Source of the DNA: Streptococcus suis
GTDB taxonomy: Bacteria; Bacillota; Bacilli; Lactobacillales; Streptococcaceae
Direction of reading: 5' to 3'
Length of the DNA stretch: 64,000 bases
Assembly (NCBI RefSeq): GCF_002960625.1
Contig: NZ_POJH01000048.1
Location: forward strand, 1-64,000
Position 1 is the first letter of the stretch. Each line of letters opens with the position of its first letter. Below the pieces are notes generated by a model. That model made no database searches, had not been told where the DNA came from, and saw only the letters and a program-made list of their open reading frames with translations. A program made the translations under genes and the position numbers. This document shows, piece by piece, positions 9,506-18,619 of this stretch.

Positions 9506-9676
9506 GGAGTGGGAAAGAACTCGACTAAGTTAAAAAGAGTTCGTATTCCCACCCCCCGCACAGTTGATTAGGTCAGATTTGGAGTGTAAAACACGAACAA
9601 ATCTGCCAATCAACCACTGCGCTGAGATGTTGACACGAACACTGAGAAGTGGGTCAGGGCTTTTTGCCCAGCCTCA
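9506..9676. repeat. Intergenic repeat, copy A (about 170 bp, two hairpins)
   Basis: This block is nearly identical to 31234-31402. It contains a stem made by GGGAAAGAACTCG and the complement in GAGTTCGTATTCCC, then CACCCCCCGCACAGTTG. A second stem follows, in which GATTAGGTCAGATTT pairs with AAATCTGCCAATC across AACACGAAC. The ACTGCGCTGAGATGTTGACA segment is shared with the other copy. It carries no reading frame of note and lies between asnS and the toxin-antitoxin promoter. It looks like a dispersed structured repeat that could be transcribed from the asnS side. Confidence 0.75.
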
Positions 9677-9726
9677 GAGCTAGTACTAAAAGTAAACTGA
9701 AAGACTGCGAAATAAATATTTACTGA

Positions 9727-9753
9727 CAGACTACAAATGTGGTCTGTTTTCTT
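9727..9753 (+). terminator. Hairpin terminator upstream of the toxin-antitoxin operon
   Basis: CAGAC TACAAATGTG GTCTG followed by TTTTCTT forms a short stem with a T tract. The same 27-base sequence recurs with one mismatch at 10334-10360, on the other side of the toxin-antitoxin pair. Confidence 0.6.
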
Positions 9754-9757
9754 TTAG

Positions 9758-9786
9758 TTGACATTTTTGAATAATTGTTTTACAAT
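9758..9786 (+). promoter_or_regulatory. Promoter of the toxin-antitoxin operon
   Basis: TTGACA (9758-9763), 17 bases, TACAAT (9781-9786). The sequence TTACAATGTATTACAATA around the -10 contains a repeated TTACAAT, a plausible operator for the antitoxin's own DNA-binding domain (autoregulation is usual in this family). Confidence 0.7.
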
Positions 9787-9814
9787 GTATTACAATAAGA
9801 AAGTAGGTGGAATA

Positions 9815-10042
9815 ATGGGGATTGTATCCTTGCGATTAAATGAAGCAGAAGAGGAACTTTTTAGAAGCTATGCTATTCATACGGGAAAAAGTTTGTCTGA
9901 GTTATTCAAATCTGCACTGGCGGAACAGATTGAAGACCAGCTGGATTATGAGATTGGCATCAAGGCTTTGAAGAAATTTCAAGAAAATTCAGTAACTCAT
10001 TCGATAGATGATGTGCTTGCGGAGTTAGAAGATGGCCTATAA
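9815..10042 (+). CDS. RelB/DUF6290-type antitoxin
   Basis: A 75-residue protein starting MGIVSLRLNEAEEELFRSY. The first 45 residues have the ribbon-helix-helix pattern (a short beta strand then two helices) typical of RelB/DUF6290 antitoxins, which bind their own promoter. The acidic C-terminal part (about residues 50-75, SIDDVLAELEDGL) would wrap the toxin. The start at 9815 follows GTAGGTGG; an upstream in-frame ATG at 9758 falls in the promoter and is rejected. It overlaps the toxin gene by 11 bases. Confidence 0.85.
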   Translation: MGIVSLRLNEAEEELFRSYAIHTGKSLSELFKSALAEQIEDQLDYEIGIKALKKFQENSVTHSIDDVLAELEDGL

Positions 10043-10301
10043 ACTTGTGCTCAGCGATGATGCCTTGAAGCAGTTGAAAAAAATGGACAGGCATGTGGGA
10101 CTGATGCTTGCTAAGGATTTGAAAAAACGTTTGGATGGTTTGGAAAATCCTAGACAGTTTGGAAAAGCCTTGGTCGGAGAGTACAAGGGTCTGTGGCGGT
10201 ATCGAGTAGGAAATTACCGTGTGATTTGTGATATCATTGACAATAAAATGGTCATTTTAGCTCTTGAAGTTGGGCATCGTAAAGAAATTTATAAAAAGTA
10301 A
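10032..10301 (+). CDS. RelE/ParE-superfamily toxin
   Basis: An 89-residue basic protein. It begins MAYKLVLSDDALKQLKKMDR and has the RelE-fold C-terminal pattern LWRYRVGNYRVICDI followed by LALEVGHRKEIYK. The positively charged residues (R/K in GLWRYRVG, R in YRVI, H/R/K in VGHRKEIY) match mRNA-interferase RelE proteins that cleave mRNA at the ribosome. Length is normal and no lesion is seen, so the pair should be active. It overlaps the antitoxin and is translationally coupled. A ParE-like gyrase-targeting role is less likely from the sequence pattern. Confidence 0.87.
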   Translation: MAYKLVLSDDALKQLKKMDRHVGLMLAKDLKKRLDGLENPRQFGKALVGEYKGLWRYRVGNYRVICDIIDNKMVILALEVGHRKEIYKK

Positions 10302-10333
10302 GGTCCTAGGAAACTAGGATAGAGATACATAAG

Positions 10334-10360
10334 CAGACTACACATGTGGTCTGTTTTCTT
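10334..10360 (+). terminator. Hairpin terminator downstream of the toxin-antitoxin operon
   Basis: CAGAC TACACATGTG GTCTG followed by TTTTCTT; 26 of 27 bases match the copy at 9727-9753. It lies 33 bases after the toxin stop. Confidence 0.65.
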
Positions 10361-10479
10361 ATGAAAGGTGCTTGTCGGAACAATCGGGTAGATTTTGCTT
10401 TACAAGAGAGCTATGGTAGGCTCCTTTTCACCCTCTAGTATGCTATAATAGACTTAGAAAGTATAAAGGAGATTGACAG

Positions 10480-10857
10480 ATGAAAACTATTCACACAGAT
10501 AAGGCACCGGCAGCTATCGGACCATACGTACAAGGTAAGGTTGTAGGAAATTTCCTCTTTGCTTCTGGTCAGGTTCCCTTGTCACCAGAAACGGGTGAAG
10601 TTGTGGGAGAAACCATTCAAGAACAGACAGAGCAGGTCTTGAAAAATATTGCTGCCATTTTGGAAGCGGCTGGTACAGATTTTGACCATGTGGTGAAAAC
10701 AACTTGTTTCCTCAAGGATATGAATGACTTTGTGGCTTTTAACGAAGTTTATAAAACAGCCTTTTCATCAGATTTCCCAGCTCGCTCAGCGGTAGAAGTG
10801 GCGCGCTTGCCACGAGATGTTAAGGTTGAAATTGAAGTCATTGCGGTAATTGATTAA
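10480..10857 (+). CDS. ridA: RidA-family reactive imine/enamine deaminase
   Basis: A 125-residue YjgF/YER057c/UK114-type protein that hydrolyses reactive 2-aminoacrylate and related enamines made by PLP enzymes. Diagnostic segments are KAPAAIGPYVQG-type residues at 8-20, FASGQVPLSPETG near 27, and ARSAVEVARLPRDVKVEIE near 100. The arginine in PARSAVEV binds the substrate carboxylate. Full length for the family. It has its own promoter (TATAAT near 10445) and an AAGGAG Shine-Dalgarno, and lies 21 bases upstream of rapZ. Confidence 0.92.
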   Translation: MKTIHTDKAPAAIGPYVQGKVVGNFLFASGQVPLSPETGEVVGETIQEQTEQVLKNIAAILEAAGTDFDHVVKTTCFLKDMNDFVAFNEVYKTAFSSDFPARSAVEVARLPRDVKVEIEVIAVID

Positions 10858-10878
10858 GAAAGAAAAGGAGGGAATGTC

Positions 10879-11766
10879 ATGGCAGACAAACTCCACTTAG
10901 TTATTGTGACAGGGATGTCGGGAGCTGGTAAGACAGTAGCCATTCAGTCTTTTGAGGACTTGGGCTATTTTACCATTGACAATATGCCACCGACCCTCTT
11001 GCCAAAATTTTTAGAATTGATTCGCCACAGCCAAGACAATAATAAGATTGCCTTGGTGGTAGATATGCGGAGCCGGTCTTTCTTTTCAGAAATTCGAGAA
11101 GTCTTAGATGAGATTGAGGCGGCAGAAGATTTGGATTTCAAGGTCTTGTTTTTAGATGCGACGGACAATGAACTGGTAGCACGCTATAAGGAAACTCGTC
11201 GGTCTCATCCTCTTGCAGCAGATGGTCGGGTTTTGGACGGCATTCAGCTGGAGCGTGAACTCTTGGCGCCCTTGAAAAATATGAGCCAGAATGTCATCGA
11301 TACGACAGAATTGACACCCCGTAATCTACGGATGGCCATTTCTGAGCAATTTGCTAGTCAGGACAACCAACCATCCTTCCGTGTGGAAGTCATGTCCTTT
11401 GGTTTCAAATATGGTCTGCCTCTGGATGCGGACTTGGTTTTTGATGTGCGTTTCTTGCCAAATCCTTATTATCAGAAAGAATTACGCAATCTGACTGGTC
11501 TGGATGCTCCTGTCTTTGATTATGTCATGGACCACCAGGAATCTGAAGAATTTTACAGCCACCTTATCGGCTTGATTGAGCCAATTCTGCCAGGTTATCA
11601 GAAGGAAGGAAAGTCTGTTCTGACCATTGCTGTTGGTTGCACGGGCGGTCAACACAGAAGCGTTGCTTTTGCCAAACGCTTGGCAGATGATTTGGAGAAA
11701 AACTGGATTGTCAACCGTAGCCATCGCGACAAGGACAGAAGGAAGGAAACGGTCAACCGCTCATGA
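10879..11766 (+). CDS. rapZ: RapZ/YvcJ nucleotide-binding RNase adapter
   Basis: A 295-residue P-loop protein of the RapZ/YvcJ family. Walker A is GMSGAGKT at residues 12-19. The middle contains the VVDMRSR segment, and the C-terminal half has [10 protein letters not shown] and the signature [18 protein letters not shown] near residue 255. In Gram-negative bacteria RapZ controls GlmS through small RNAs; in Firmicutes the role is less clear and linked to competence and nucleotide signalling. It is followed with a four-base overlap by yvcK and then whiA, the canonical Gram-positive cluster. Confidence 0.93.
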   Translation: MADKLHLVIVTGMSGAGKTVAIQSFEDLGYFTIDNMPPTLLPKFLELIRHSQDNNKIALVVDMRSRSFFSEIREVLDEIEAAEDLDFKVLFLDATDNELVARYKETRRSHPLAADGRVLDGIQLERELLAPLKNMSQNVIDTTELTPRNLRMAISEQFASQDNQPSFRVEVMSFGFKYGLPLDADLVFDVRFLPNPYYQKELRNLTGLDAPVFDYVMDHQESEEFYSHLIGLIEPILPGYQKEGKSVLTIAVGCTGGQHRSVAFAKRLADDLEKNWIVNRSHRDKDRRKETVNRS

Positions 11767-12737
11767 GAAAACCAAAGATTACAGTGATTGGGGGCGGAAC
11801 GGGAATTCCAGTCATTTTGAAGAGTTTGCGGGACAAGGATGTTGATATTACGGCGATTGTGACGGTAGCAGATGATGGGGGTTCCTCAGGTGAAATTCGT
11901 CAAGCTCTGCAGGTGACGCCCCCAGGAGATTTGCGTAATGTCCTCTTAGCCATGTCGGATATGCCCAAATTGTATGAGCAGATTTTCCAGTATCGCTTTG
12001 CGGATTCGGACGGTCCTTTGGCTGGACACCCCCTAGGTAATCTGATTATCGCTGGAATTTCGGAGATGCAGGGCTCGACCTATAATGCTATGCGGCTGCT
12101 AACTCGATTTTTCCATACGACTGGTCGGATTTACCCTTCTAGTGAACAAGCCTTGACCCTCCATGCTGTATTTACAGATGGTACTGAGGTGTCGGGTGAG
12201 AGCAAGATTGCCAAACATAAGGGCATGATTGGCCATGTCTATGTGACCAATTCCTACAATGATGATGAGCCTAAGGCCAGTCGTCAGGTGGTCGAGGCCA
12301 TTATGGAGAGTGACATGGTGGTCTTGGGACCTGGTTCGCTCTTTACTTCCATTCTGCCCAATCTCATGATTTCAGATCTTGGGAAAGCTCTGAAGGAAAC
12401 CAAGGCTGAAGTGACCTATGTCTGCAATATTATGACCCAGCGTGGTGAAACTGAGTTTTTCTCAGATGCTGACCATGTGACCGTCTTGAATGGTCATTTG
12501 GGAGAGAAGTTTATCGACACGGTTTTGGTTAACAGCGAACCCGTTCCGCAAGACTACATGAACACCCACCAGTTTGACGAATACTTGGTGCAGGTCAAGC
12601 ATGATTTTGCTGGTTTGCAAGAGCAAGCTCGCCGTGTGATTTCATCTAATTTCTTACGTTTGGAAAATGGCGGAGCTTTCCACGATGGTGATTTGGTGGT
12701 AGAAGAGTTGCTCAAGATTTTGCAGGTGCGGTCATGA
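11763..12737 (+). CDS. yvcK: YvcK/CofD-like protein (gluconeogenesis factor)
   Basis: A 324-residue CofD/UPF0052-family protein. The N-terminus shows [15 protein letters not shown] at residues 9-23 and [12 protein letters not shown] near 38-49, the nucleotide-sugar-binding loops of the family. [18 protein letters not shown] follows. YvcK is needed for growth on gluconeogenic carbon and for correct cell-wall synthesis, and binds UDP-sugars in B. subtilis. The start overlaps rapZ by four bases and the end overlaps whiA by four bases, indicating tight translational coupling. Confidence 0.93.
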   Translation: MRKPKITVIGGGTGIPVILKSLRDKDVDITAIVTVADDGGSSGEIRQALQVTPPGDLRNVLLAMSDMPKLYEQIFQYRFADSDGPLAGHPLGNLIIAGISEMQGSTYNAMRLLTRFFHTTGRIYPSSEQALTLHAVFTDGTEVSGESKIAKHKGMIGHVYVTNSYNDDEPKASRQVVEAIMESDMVVLGPGSLFTSILPNLMISDLGKALKETKAEVTYVCNIMTQRGETEFFSDADHVTVLNGHLGEKFIDTVLVNSEPVPQDYMNTHQFDEYLVQVKHDFAGLQEQARRVISSNFLRLENGGAFHDGDLVVEELLKILQVRS

Positions 12738-13645
12738 GTTTTACCATAAAAGTCAAAGAAGAACTCTTGATCCAGTCCAGTCAAAATAAGAGTGAACTGT
12801 CAGCCATTATCAAATTATCAGGAAGTCTGGGGCTGGCTTCAACAGGTTTGACCTTATCCATCTCGACGGAAAATGCCAAAATTGCCAGACATATTTACGA
12901 ATTATTCCTGCATTTTTATCAGGTAAAAGCAGAAATCCGTCACCATCAAAAACCTAATCTCAAAAAGAACCGTGTTTATGCAGTAGTCATTGAGGAGGGG
13001 GTCAATGACATCTTAAATGATTTGCATCTGGCGGATAGTTTTTTTGGATTGGAAACAGGGATTTCGCCTCTTGTTCTTGAAAATGATAGCTGGTGCCAAG
13101 CCTATTTGCGTGGGGCTTTCTTGGCAGCAGGTTCCGTCAAGGACCCTGAAAAGGGACGGTATCAGTTAGAAATTGCCTCTGTTTACAGTGACCATGCCCA
13201 TGACTTAGCTAATCTGTTACAGAAATTTCTCTTGGATGCCAAGGTTATTGAGCGAAGCAAGGGAACCATTACCTATCTGCAACGGGCTGAAGATATTATG
13301 GACTTTCTGCTGGTCATCGGGGCAGAGGAAGCAAAGACAGCCTTTGAAGATATTAAGCTCTTGCGTGAGGCTAGAAACGACCTCAACCGAGCTAACAATG
13401 CAGAAACGGCTAATATTGCTAAAACTGTAAATGCCAGCATGAAGACCATCAACAATATCATCAAAATTATGGATAGCATTGGTTTGGATCAGCTAACTGG
13501 TGACCTGCAAGAGATTGCCCAACTCCGTATCCAACATCCTGATTATTCGATTCAGCAGTTAGCAGATAGTTTGACGGTTCCCATTACCAAGAGTGGAGTT
13601 AATCATCGACTGCGGAAAATCAATAAGATTGCGGATGATTTATAA
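12734..13645 (+). CDS. whiA: WhiA DNA-binding regulator
   Basis: A 303-residue WhiA protein: a degenerate LAGLIDADG homing-endonuclease fold (about residues 20-200, with [15 protein letters not shown]) and a C-terminal helix-turn-helix (about 220-300, [17 protein letters not shown] and [19 protein letters not shown]). In actinobacteria it controls sporulation genes; in Firmicutes it affects cell division and chromosome segregation and lacks nuclease activity. It is the last gene of the rapZ-yvcK-whiA unit and overlaps yvcK by four bases. Confidence 0.93.
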   Translation: MSFTIKVKEELLIQSSQNKSELSAIIKLSGSLGLASTGLTLSISTENAKIARHIYELFLHFYQVKAEIRHHQKPNLKKNRVYAVVIEEGVNDILNDLHLADSFFGLETGISPLVLENDSWCQAYLRGAFLAAGSVKDPEKGRYQLEIASVYSDHAHDLANLLQKFLLDAKVIERSKGTITYLQRAEDIMDFLLVIGAEEAKTAFEDIKLLREARNDLNRANNAETANIAKTVNASMKTINNIIKIMDSIGLDQLTGDLQEIAQLRIQHPDYSIQQLADSLTVPITKSGVNHRLRKINKIADDL

Positions 13646-13669
13646 AGTTTAGATAAACCAGTTCTTTTG

Positions 13670-13879
13670 ATACTCTTCGAAAATCAAAAGCAGACGGTGT
13701 TGACTTGATTTGATGAGTGAAAGGCTCCAGTGGAGCCTTTCAGCCTGTTACCTTGAAATAAAATAGTAACAGGGTTCTATCTGTATAATAGGTAGAAACG
13801 AACTACGTTCGCCTATCTCCAACCTCCAAAGGTTCCCCAAACCTTTGGAGCTAGTCTGATTTTGATTTTCATTGAGTAT
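13670..13879. repeat. BOX-type repeat with internal modules (about 210 bp)
   Basis: The left end ATACTCTTCGAAAATCAAA (from 13670) and the right end TTTGATTTTCATTGAGTAT (to 13879) are imperfect inverted repeats that match boxA and boxC of streptococcal BOX elements. Between them lie hairpins such as GAAAGGCTCC/GGAGCCTTTC and CCAAAGGTT/AACCTTTGG (with flanks). It fills the gap between whiA and flpS, so no protein-coding content is expected there. A second, shorter BOX is inside the arc operon at 17213-17315. Confidence 0.8.
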
Positions 13880-13977
13880 GAGCTGGTTTTTCTGTTGTAG
13901 ATTTGCTTATAATCATTCGTCTTATAAGTTAATATATGTTATAATCGTAGGAGAATGATTGATAAAGGAGCTTGAAA

Positions 13978-14673
13978 ATGATCAGCCGTGAGCAGTATAG
14001 CTATCTTAGGAAACATCCAACCTTTGAGAACCTTACCCGAGATAGCTTTGACCAGCTGGCCAAGCATATCCGCTTTCGAAAGGTTCCCAAAGGGCAGATA
14101 TTTTTCTATGCCCAAGATCCCAGGGATTATTTATTTGTCTTGCAGAAGGGCTATGCCAGAATTGAGCAGTATGATGAAACAGATAGTTTTACCTATCTGG
14201 ACTATATCCGACAGGGTGGAGCCTTTCCTTTTGGGGATATGTTTCAAGATAAGCCCTATCACTATACGGCTATTGCCATGACAGACTTGGAGTGTTTGAT
14301 CATCCCTATGGCTTTATTTGAGAGTATGTCCAAGACAAATCCTTGTCAGCTGGTCTATATTTGTCAAAAATTATCGAAAATTCTAGCCTTTCAGGAACTG
14401 CGCCTGCGTAATAGTATGCGGTCCAAGGCTTCGGAGCGAGTTGTGCAGGCTCTGGCCCTTCTTTATTGGGATATGTGTCAACGGGAACAGTTGGTAAGTC
14501 TGCCCTTTGATATACATATCCAAGAAATTGCTCGCCTGGCCGCAACGACAAGAGAAACAGTTAGCCATGTTCTCAAGCAATTAAAGCAGGATAAAAAGAT
14601 TATCTATAGGCGAAAAATTCTGACCTATCTAGACATTGAATATTTTTTAGCCAATTTAACGGAAACTTATTAA
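13978..14673 (+). CDS. flpS: Crp/Fnr-family regulator of the arginine deiminase system
   Basis: A 231-residue Crp/Fnr protein: a cyclic-nucleotide-binding-like sensor domain (about residues 15-120), a dimerisation helix, then a helix-turn-helix near residues 180-203 (IQEIARLAATTRETVSHVLK). There is no cysteine cluster for an iron-sulfur centre. Its place directly upstream of arcA matches FlpS/ArcR, an activator of arginine catabolism in S. suis and relatives. The ATG at 13978 is preferred to a TTG at 13972 because AAGGAG lies eight bases before it. A promoter -10 (TATAAT) is near 13940. Confidence 0.88.
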   Translation: MISREQYSYLRKHPTFENLTRDSFDQLAKHIRFRKVPKGQIFFYAQDPRDYLFVLQKGYARIEQYDETDSFTYLDYIRQGGAFPFGDMFQDKPYHYTAIAMTDLECLIIPMALFESMSKTNPCQLVYICQKLSKILAFQELRLRNSMRSKASERVVQALALLYWDMCQREQLVSLPFDIHIQEIARLAATTRETVSHVLKQLKQDKKIIYRRKILTYLDIEYFLANLTETY

Positions 14674-14693
14674 AGTTTTCGTTCTTTTTTTAC

Positions 14694-14709
14694 AAAAAAT
14701 AAAAATTCA
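14694..14709. promoter_or_regulatory. Candidate ArgR box upstream of arcA
   Basis: AAAAAATAAAAATTCA resembles one half of the Firmicute ARG box (TGAATAAAAATTCA-like). It lies 220 bases before arcA, in a locus with its own ArgR. Confidence is limited because only one half matches well. Confidence 0.4.
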
Positions 14710-14785
14710 CATAATGATATGTAGAGGGATAATATGCATAAGATAGGCAATATTATAAATATTTATCTAAAAATCCTTTAAAAAA

Positions 14786-14801
14786 TGTGAAGAATTTCTC
14801 A
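14786..14801. promoter_or_regulatory. Candidate Crp/Fnr-type site upstream of arcA
   Basis: TGTGA-AGAATT-TCTCA has the TGTGA-N6-TCACA layout of Crp/Fnr-family operators with one mismatch. The neighbouring flpS product is the obvious candidate to bind it. Confidence 0.45.
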
Positions 14802-14807
14802 AAAAGA

Positions 14808-14821
14808 TGTGAGCGTTTTCA
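14808..14821. promoter_or_regulatory. cre site (CcpA) upstream of arcA
   Basis: TGTGAGCGTTTTCA matches the Firmicute catabolite-responsive element TGWNANCGNTNWCA at every position. It sits about 110 bases before arcA, next to the Crp/Fnr-type site, consistent with catabolite control of arginine deiminase genes. Confidence 0.65.
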
Positions 14822-14929
14822 AGTTTTTCTTTCTGATATTTGATAGACTGTGGGTGTCAAGGAAAGGGTGGAAAGCGTACGGTCCACTAACCTTTCCAAT
14901 CAAAGAAAAAAATATTAGGAGGACAGATC

Positions 14930-16159
14930 ATGTCACATCATCCAATCCATGTGTTTTCAGAAATTGGTAAACTGAAAAAAGTTATGCTACATAGGCCGGG
15001 TAAAGAAATTGAAAACTTGATGCCTGACCACTTGGAGCGTTTATTATTTGATGATATTCCCTTCCTAGAGGATGCTCAGAGGGAACACGATGCCTTTGCT
15101 CAAGCCCTTCGTGACGAAGGAGTTGAGGTGCTCTATCTGGAGCAATTGGTCGCTGAATCACTGGTAACACCTGAAATTCGTGAGCAATTTATCGATGAGT
15201 ATCTTGATGAAGCAAATATTCGTGGTCGTGCTACTAAGAAAGCCATTCGCAAACTCTTGTTGGCTATTGAGGATAACAAGGAGTTAGTAGAAAAAACCAT
15301 GGCTGGTGTTCAAAAGGCAGAACTGCCACCGGTTCCAGCTGATGAAAAAGGTTTGACAGACTTAGTCGAATCATCCTACCCATTTGCCATTGATCCAATG
15401 CCGAACCTTTACTTCACACGGGATCCATTTGCGACCATTGGTAATGCGGTATCACTCAACCATATGTATGCTGAAACCCGTAACCGTGAAACCCTCTACG
15501 GTAAGTATATCTTCACCTATCACCCAGACTATGCTGGAAAGGTTCCACTGGTCTATAACCGTGATGAAACGACTCGTATCGAAGGTGGAGATGAGTTAAT
15601 TCTTTCCAAAGATTTGTTGGCAGTGGGTATTTCCCAACGGACAGATGCTGCTTCTATTGAAAAACTCTTAGTTAATATCTTTGAACGGGGCGTTGGCTTC
15701 AAGAAAGTCTTGGCTTTTGAGTTTGCGAATAGTCGGAAGTTTATGCATTTGGACACTGTCTTTACCATGGTGGATTATGACAAGTTTACCATTCACCCTG
15801 AAATCGAAGGAACCCTCCGTGTCTTCTCTGTGACCTATGAAAATGAAACCCTCCATATCGAAGAAGAACATGGTGATCTGGCAGAGGTTTTGGCAAGTAA
15901 TTTGGGTCTTGAAAAAGTAGAACTCATTCGTTGTGGTGGTGATAATATCGTTGCAGCAGGTCGTGAGCAGTGGAATGACGGTTCCAATACCTTGACTATT
16001 GCACCAGGTGTGGTTGTTGTTTACAAACGCAATACCATTACAAATGCAATTCTTGAATCCAAGGGGCTTCGTTTAATCAAGGTTAGCGGAAGTGAGTTGG
16101 TTCGCGGTCGTGGTGGACCACGTTGTATGTCCATGCCATTTGAACGGGAAGACCTATAA
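14930..16159 (+). CDS. arcA: Arginine deiminase
   Basis: A 409-residue cytoplasmic enzyme that hydrolyses L-arginine to citrulline and ammonia, the first step of the pathway that yields ATP and raises pH. Catalytic features are visible: [11 protein letters not shown] near residue 162, the histidine in [13 protein letters not shown] near 273, and the nucleophilic cysteine Cys399 in [16 protein letters not shown] lies about eight bases before the ATG. The upstream region carries candidate sites for CcpA, a Crp/Fnr protein and ArgR. It is the first gene of the arcABC operon. Confidence 0.97.
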   Translation: MSHHPIHVFSEIGKLKKVMLHRPGKEIENLMPDHLERLLFDDIPFLEDAQREHDAFAQALRDEGVEVLYLEQLVAESLVTPEIREQFIDEYLDEANIRGRATKKAIRKLLLAIEDNKELVEKTMAGVQKAELPPVPADEKGLTDLVESSYPFAIDPMPNLYFTRDPFATIGNAVSLNHMYAETRNRETLYGKYIFTYHPDYAGKVPLVYNRDETTRIEGGDELILSKDLLAVGISQRTDAASIEKLLVNIFERGVGFKKVLAFEFANSRKFMHLDTVFTMVDYDKFTIHPEIEGTLRVFSVTYENETLHIEEEHGDLAEVLASNLGLEKVELIRCGGDNIVAAGREQWNDGSNTLTIAPGVVVVYKRNTITNAILESKGLRLIKVSGSELVRGRGGPRCMSMPFEREDL

Positions 16160-16198
16160 AACTGTATGAAATAGAATAAACTGATAGGAGAAGAAACA

Positions 16199-17212
16199 AT
16201 GACAAACATTTTTAAAGGCAGACACTTCCTTGCAGAGAAAGATTTCACACGCGCAGAATTGGAATGGTTGATTGATTTCTCAGCTCATTTGAAAGATTTG
16301 AAAAAACGCAATATTCCACACCGTTATTTAGAAGGTAAAAATATTGCCCTCTTGTTTGAAAAAACATCAACACGCACTCGTGCTGCCTTCACAGTAGCCT
16401 CCATTGACCTTGGAGCGCATCCAGAATACCTCGGTGCAAATGACATCCAACTTGGCAAGAAGGAATCGACAGAAGATACTGCTAAGGTTTTGGGACGTAT
16501 GTTCGACGGTATTGAATTCCGTGGTTTCAGCCAAAAGATGGTGGAAGAATTGGCAGAATTCTCAGGTGTGCCAGTATGGAATGGTTTGACAGATGCATGG
16601 CACCCAACTCAAATGTTGGCTGACTACTTGACTGTCAAAGAAAACTTTGGCAAGTTGGAAGGATTGACTTTGGTTTACTGTGGTGATGGTCGTAACAACG
16701 TTGCCAACTCTCTCTTGGTGACAGGTGCCATCCTTGGTGTCAATGTCCATATCTTCTCACCAAAAGAACTCTTCCCTGATGAAACTGTTGTGGCATTGGC
16801 AGAAGGCTTTGCCAAAGAAAGTGGAGCGCGTGTTCTGATCACTGACAATGCTGACGAGGCAGTTAAAGGCGCAGATGTTCTTTATACAGACGTTTGGGTA
16901 TCCATGGGTGAAGAAGCTAAATTTGCAGAACGCGTCGCCCTTTTGAAACCTTATCAAGTGAATATGGAATTGGTGAAAAAAGCAGAAAACGACAATCTTA
17001 TCTTCCTACACTGCTTACCTGCCTTCCATGATACAAATACTGTTTATGGTAAAGATGTTGCTGAAAAATTCGGCGTAGAGGAAATGGAAGTAACTGATGA
17101 AGTCTTCCGTAGTAAGTATGCTCGTCACTTCGACCAGGCTGAAAACCGTATGCATACTATTAAGGCAGTGATGGCAGCTACCTTGGGGGATCCATTTGTT
17201 CCACGTGTGTAA
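16199..17212 (+). CDS. arcB: Ornithine carbamoyltransferase, catabolic
   Basis: A 337-residue enzyme that phosphorolyses citrulline to ornithine and carbamoyl phosphate in this setting. The carbamoyl-phosphate-binding STRTRAAF motif is near residue 56, and the ornithine-binding HCLPAFHD motif is near residue 272. Full length, with AGGAGAAG upstream of the ATG. It follows arcA by 39 bases. Its catabolic role is inferred from context, since anabolic and catabolic enzymes look alike in sequence. Confidence 0.96.
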   Translation: MTNIFKGRHFLAEKDFTRAELEWLIDFSAHLKDLKKRNIPHRYLEGKNIALLFEKTSTRTRAAFTVASIDLGAHPEYLGANDIQLGKKESTEDTAKVLGRMFDGIEFRGFSQKMVEELAEFSGVPVWNGLTDAWHPTQMLADYLTVKENFGKLEGLTLVYCGDGRNNVANSLLVTGAILGVNVHIFSPKELFPDETVVALAEGFAKESGARVLITDNADEAVKGADVLYTDVWVSMGEEAKFAERVALLKPYQVNMELVKKAENDNLIFLHCLPAFHDTNTVYGKDVAEKFGVEEMEVTDEVFRSKYARHFDQAENRMHTIKAVMAATLGDPFVPRV

Positions 17213-17315
17213 TACTCTTCGAAAATCAAACTCATACGTTGTTGCCTCGATTTGATGAACTTCAGTTCTATCTTCATCTTCGTCGCCTAGTCTGATTTTG
17301 ATTTTCATTGAGTAT
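17213..17315. repeat. BOX-type repeat between arcB and arcC (about 103 bp)
   Basis: It starts one base after the arcB stop with TACTCTTCGAAAATCAAA and ends with TTTGATTTTCATTGAGTA. The two ends are imperfect inverted repeats matching streptococcal boxA and boxC, and the middle is short. Inserted within a metabolic operon, it would be part of the mRNA and could form a long stem that affects the relative expression of arcC. Confidence 0.82.
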
Positions 17316-17338
17316 ATTCTCTAGTCATCGCACCTCCT

Positions 17339-17362
17339 GGGGGCTGAACCCAGCCCCCTTTT
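17339..17362 (+). terminator. Rho-independent terminator between arcB and arcC
   Basis: GGGGGCTG AACC CAGCCCCC TTTT forms a perfect eight-base GC-rich stem, a four-base loop and a T tract 59 bases before arcC. It should reduce, but perhaps not abolish, read-through from arcA-arcB. Confidence 0.8.
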
Positions 17363-17420
17363 CTTCGATAAAAAATGAAAGCGATTTCTAGAATATGAAA
17401 GAGAGGCGAAAACACAAGAT

Positions 17421-18368
17421 ATGGTAAATCGTAAAATTGTAGTAGCCTTGGGTGGCAATGCTATTTTATCCTCCGACCCATCGGCTAAAGCACAAAAAGA
17501 GGCCTTGGTACAAACAGCCAAGCACCTTGTTAAACTAATCAAAAATGGCGACGACTTGATTATTACCCATGGTAATGGTCCTCAAGTCGGAAACCTGTTA
17601 CTCCAAAATCTGGCAGCTGACTCAGAAAAGAACCCAGCCTTTCCATTGGACAGCTTGGTAGCCATGACAGAGGGTTCAATCGGTTTTTGGTTGCAAAATG
17701 CCTTGGAAAATGAATTGACTAAGGAAGGTATTGAAAAGGATGTAGCTTCCGTCGTTACCCAGGTTATTGTTGATAAAAATGACCCAGCCTTTGAGAATTT
17801 GACCAAGCCAATTGGACCATTCTACACAGAGGAAGAAGCGAAAGCAGAAGCAGAAAAGACTGGTGCGACCTTCAAAGAAGATGCCGGTCGTGGCTGGCGT
17901 AAAGTCGTGGCTTCACCAAAACCAGTAGGCATTAAGGAAATCGGCACCATTCGTACCCTTCTCAATGCTGGTGAGGTAGTCGTAGCTGCTGGTGGCGGTG
18001 GTATTCCAGTTGTCCAAGAAGCAGATGGTACCCTGACCGGTGTGGAAGCGGTTATCGATAAGGACTTTGCTTCGCAATGCCTGGCAGAGTTGGTTGATGC
18101 AGACCTCTTCATCGTATTGACAGGTGTGGACTATGTCTTTGTCAACTACAACAAACCAGACCAAGAAAAATTAGAAACAGTGACCGTAGCGGAATTGGAA
18201 GAATATATCAAGCAAAACCAATTCGCACCTGGTTCCATGCTACCGAAAGTAGAAGCTGCTATTGCCTTTGTCAACCACAAACCGCAATCAAAAGCAGTCA
18301 TTACATCGCTCGAAAACTTGGGAGCCTTGATTGAATCAGACAGCGGTACGATTATTGTGAAAGAGTAA
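17421..18368 (+). CDS. arcC: Carbamate kinase
   Basis: A 315-residue amino-acid-kinase-fold enzyme that transfers the phosphate of carbamoyl phosphate to ADP, giving ATP, CO2 and ammonia. Marks are the N-terminal [10 protein letters not shown] (residues 6-15), [10 protein letters not shown] near 53, AAGGGGIPV near 192, and [17 protein letters not shown] near 215. Full length. It lies downstream of a BOX element and a strong terminator, so its expression may need read-through or a weak internal promoter. Confidence 0.95.
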   Translation: MVNRKIVVALGGNAILSSDPSAKAQKEALVQTAKHLVKLIKNGDDLIITHGNGPQVGNLLLQNLAADSEKNPAFPLDSLVAMTEGSIGFWLQNALENELTKEGIEKDVASVVTQVIVDKNDPAFENLTKPIGPFYTEEEAKAEAEKTGATFKEDAGRGWRKVVASPKPVGIKEIGTIRTLLNAGEVVVAAGGGGIPVVQEADGTLTGVEAVIDKDFASQCLAELVDADLFIVLTGVDYVFVNYNKPDQEKLETVTVAELEEYIKQNQFAPGSMLPKVEAAIAFVNHKPQSKAVITSLENLGALIESDSGTIIVKE

Positions 18369-18619
18369 CGAGTTCTTTTGAGATGGACTGGGGAGTAGGG
18401 AAGAAATGGATGGTTAGAGAAAATGGCTGACCAATAAGTGTTTTCCTTCAGATTTTCAAGGTCCTCCCCCTTCCATTCATTCTATCAAGTATCTATCTAT
18501 AAGCAATGTTTTCAGACGATACTCTGAAAGAGATGGCAATCTCTTGAAGATAGGTGGATATTTGATAAGGTCATTATGGAAATAATTTCACTTAAAAAAT
18601 ATTATAGGAGGTTTTTGCG

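Noticed and set aside
18369..18619. A riboswitch or small gene between arcC and arcD
   Set aside because: Only weak, irregular pairings and no reading frame were found; the arcD Shine-Dalgarno is the one clear signal.
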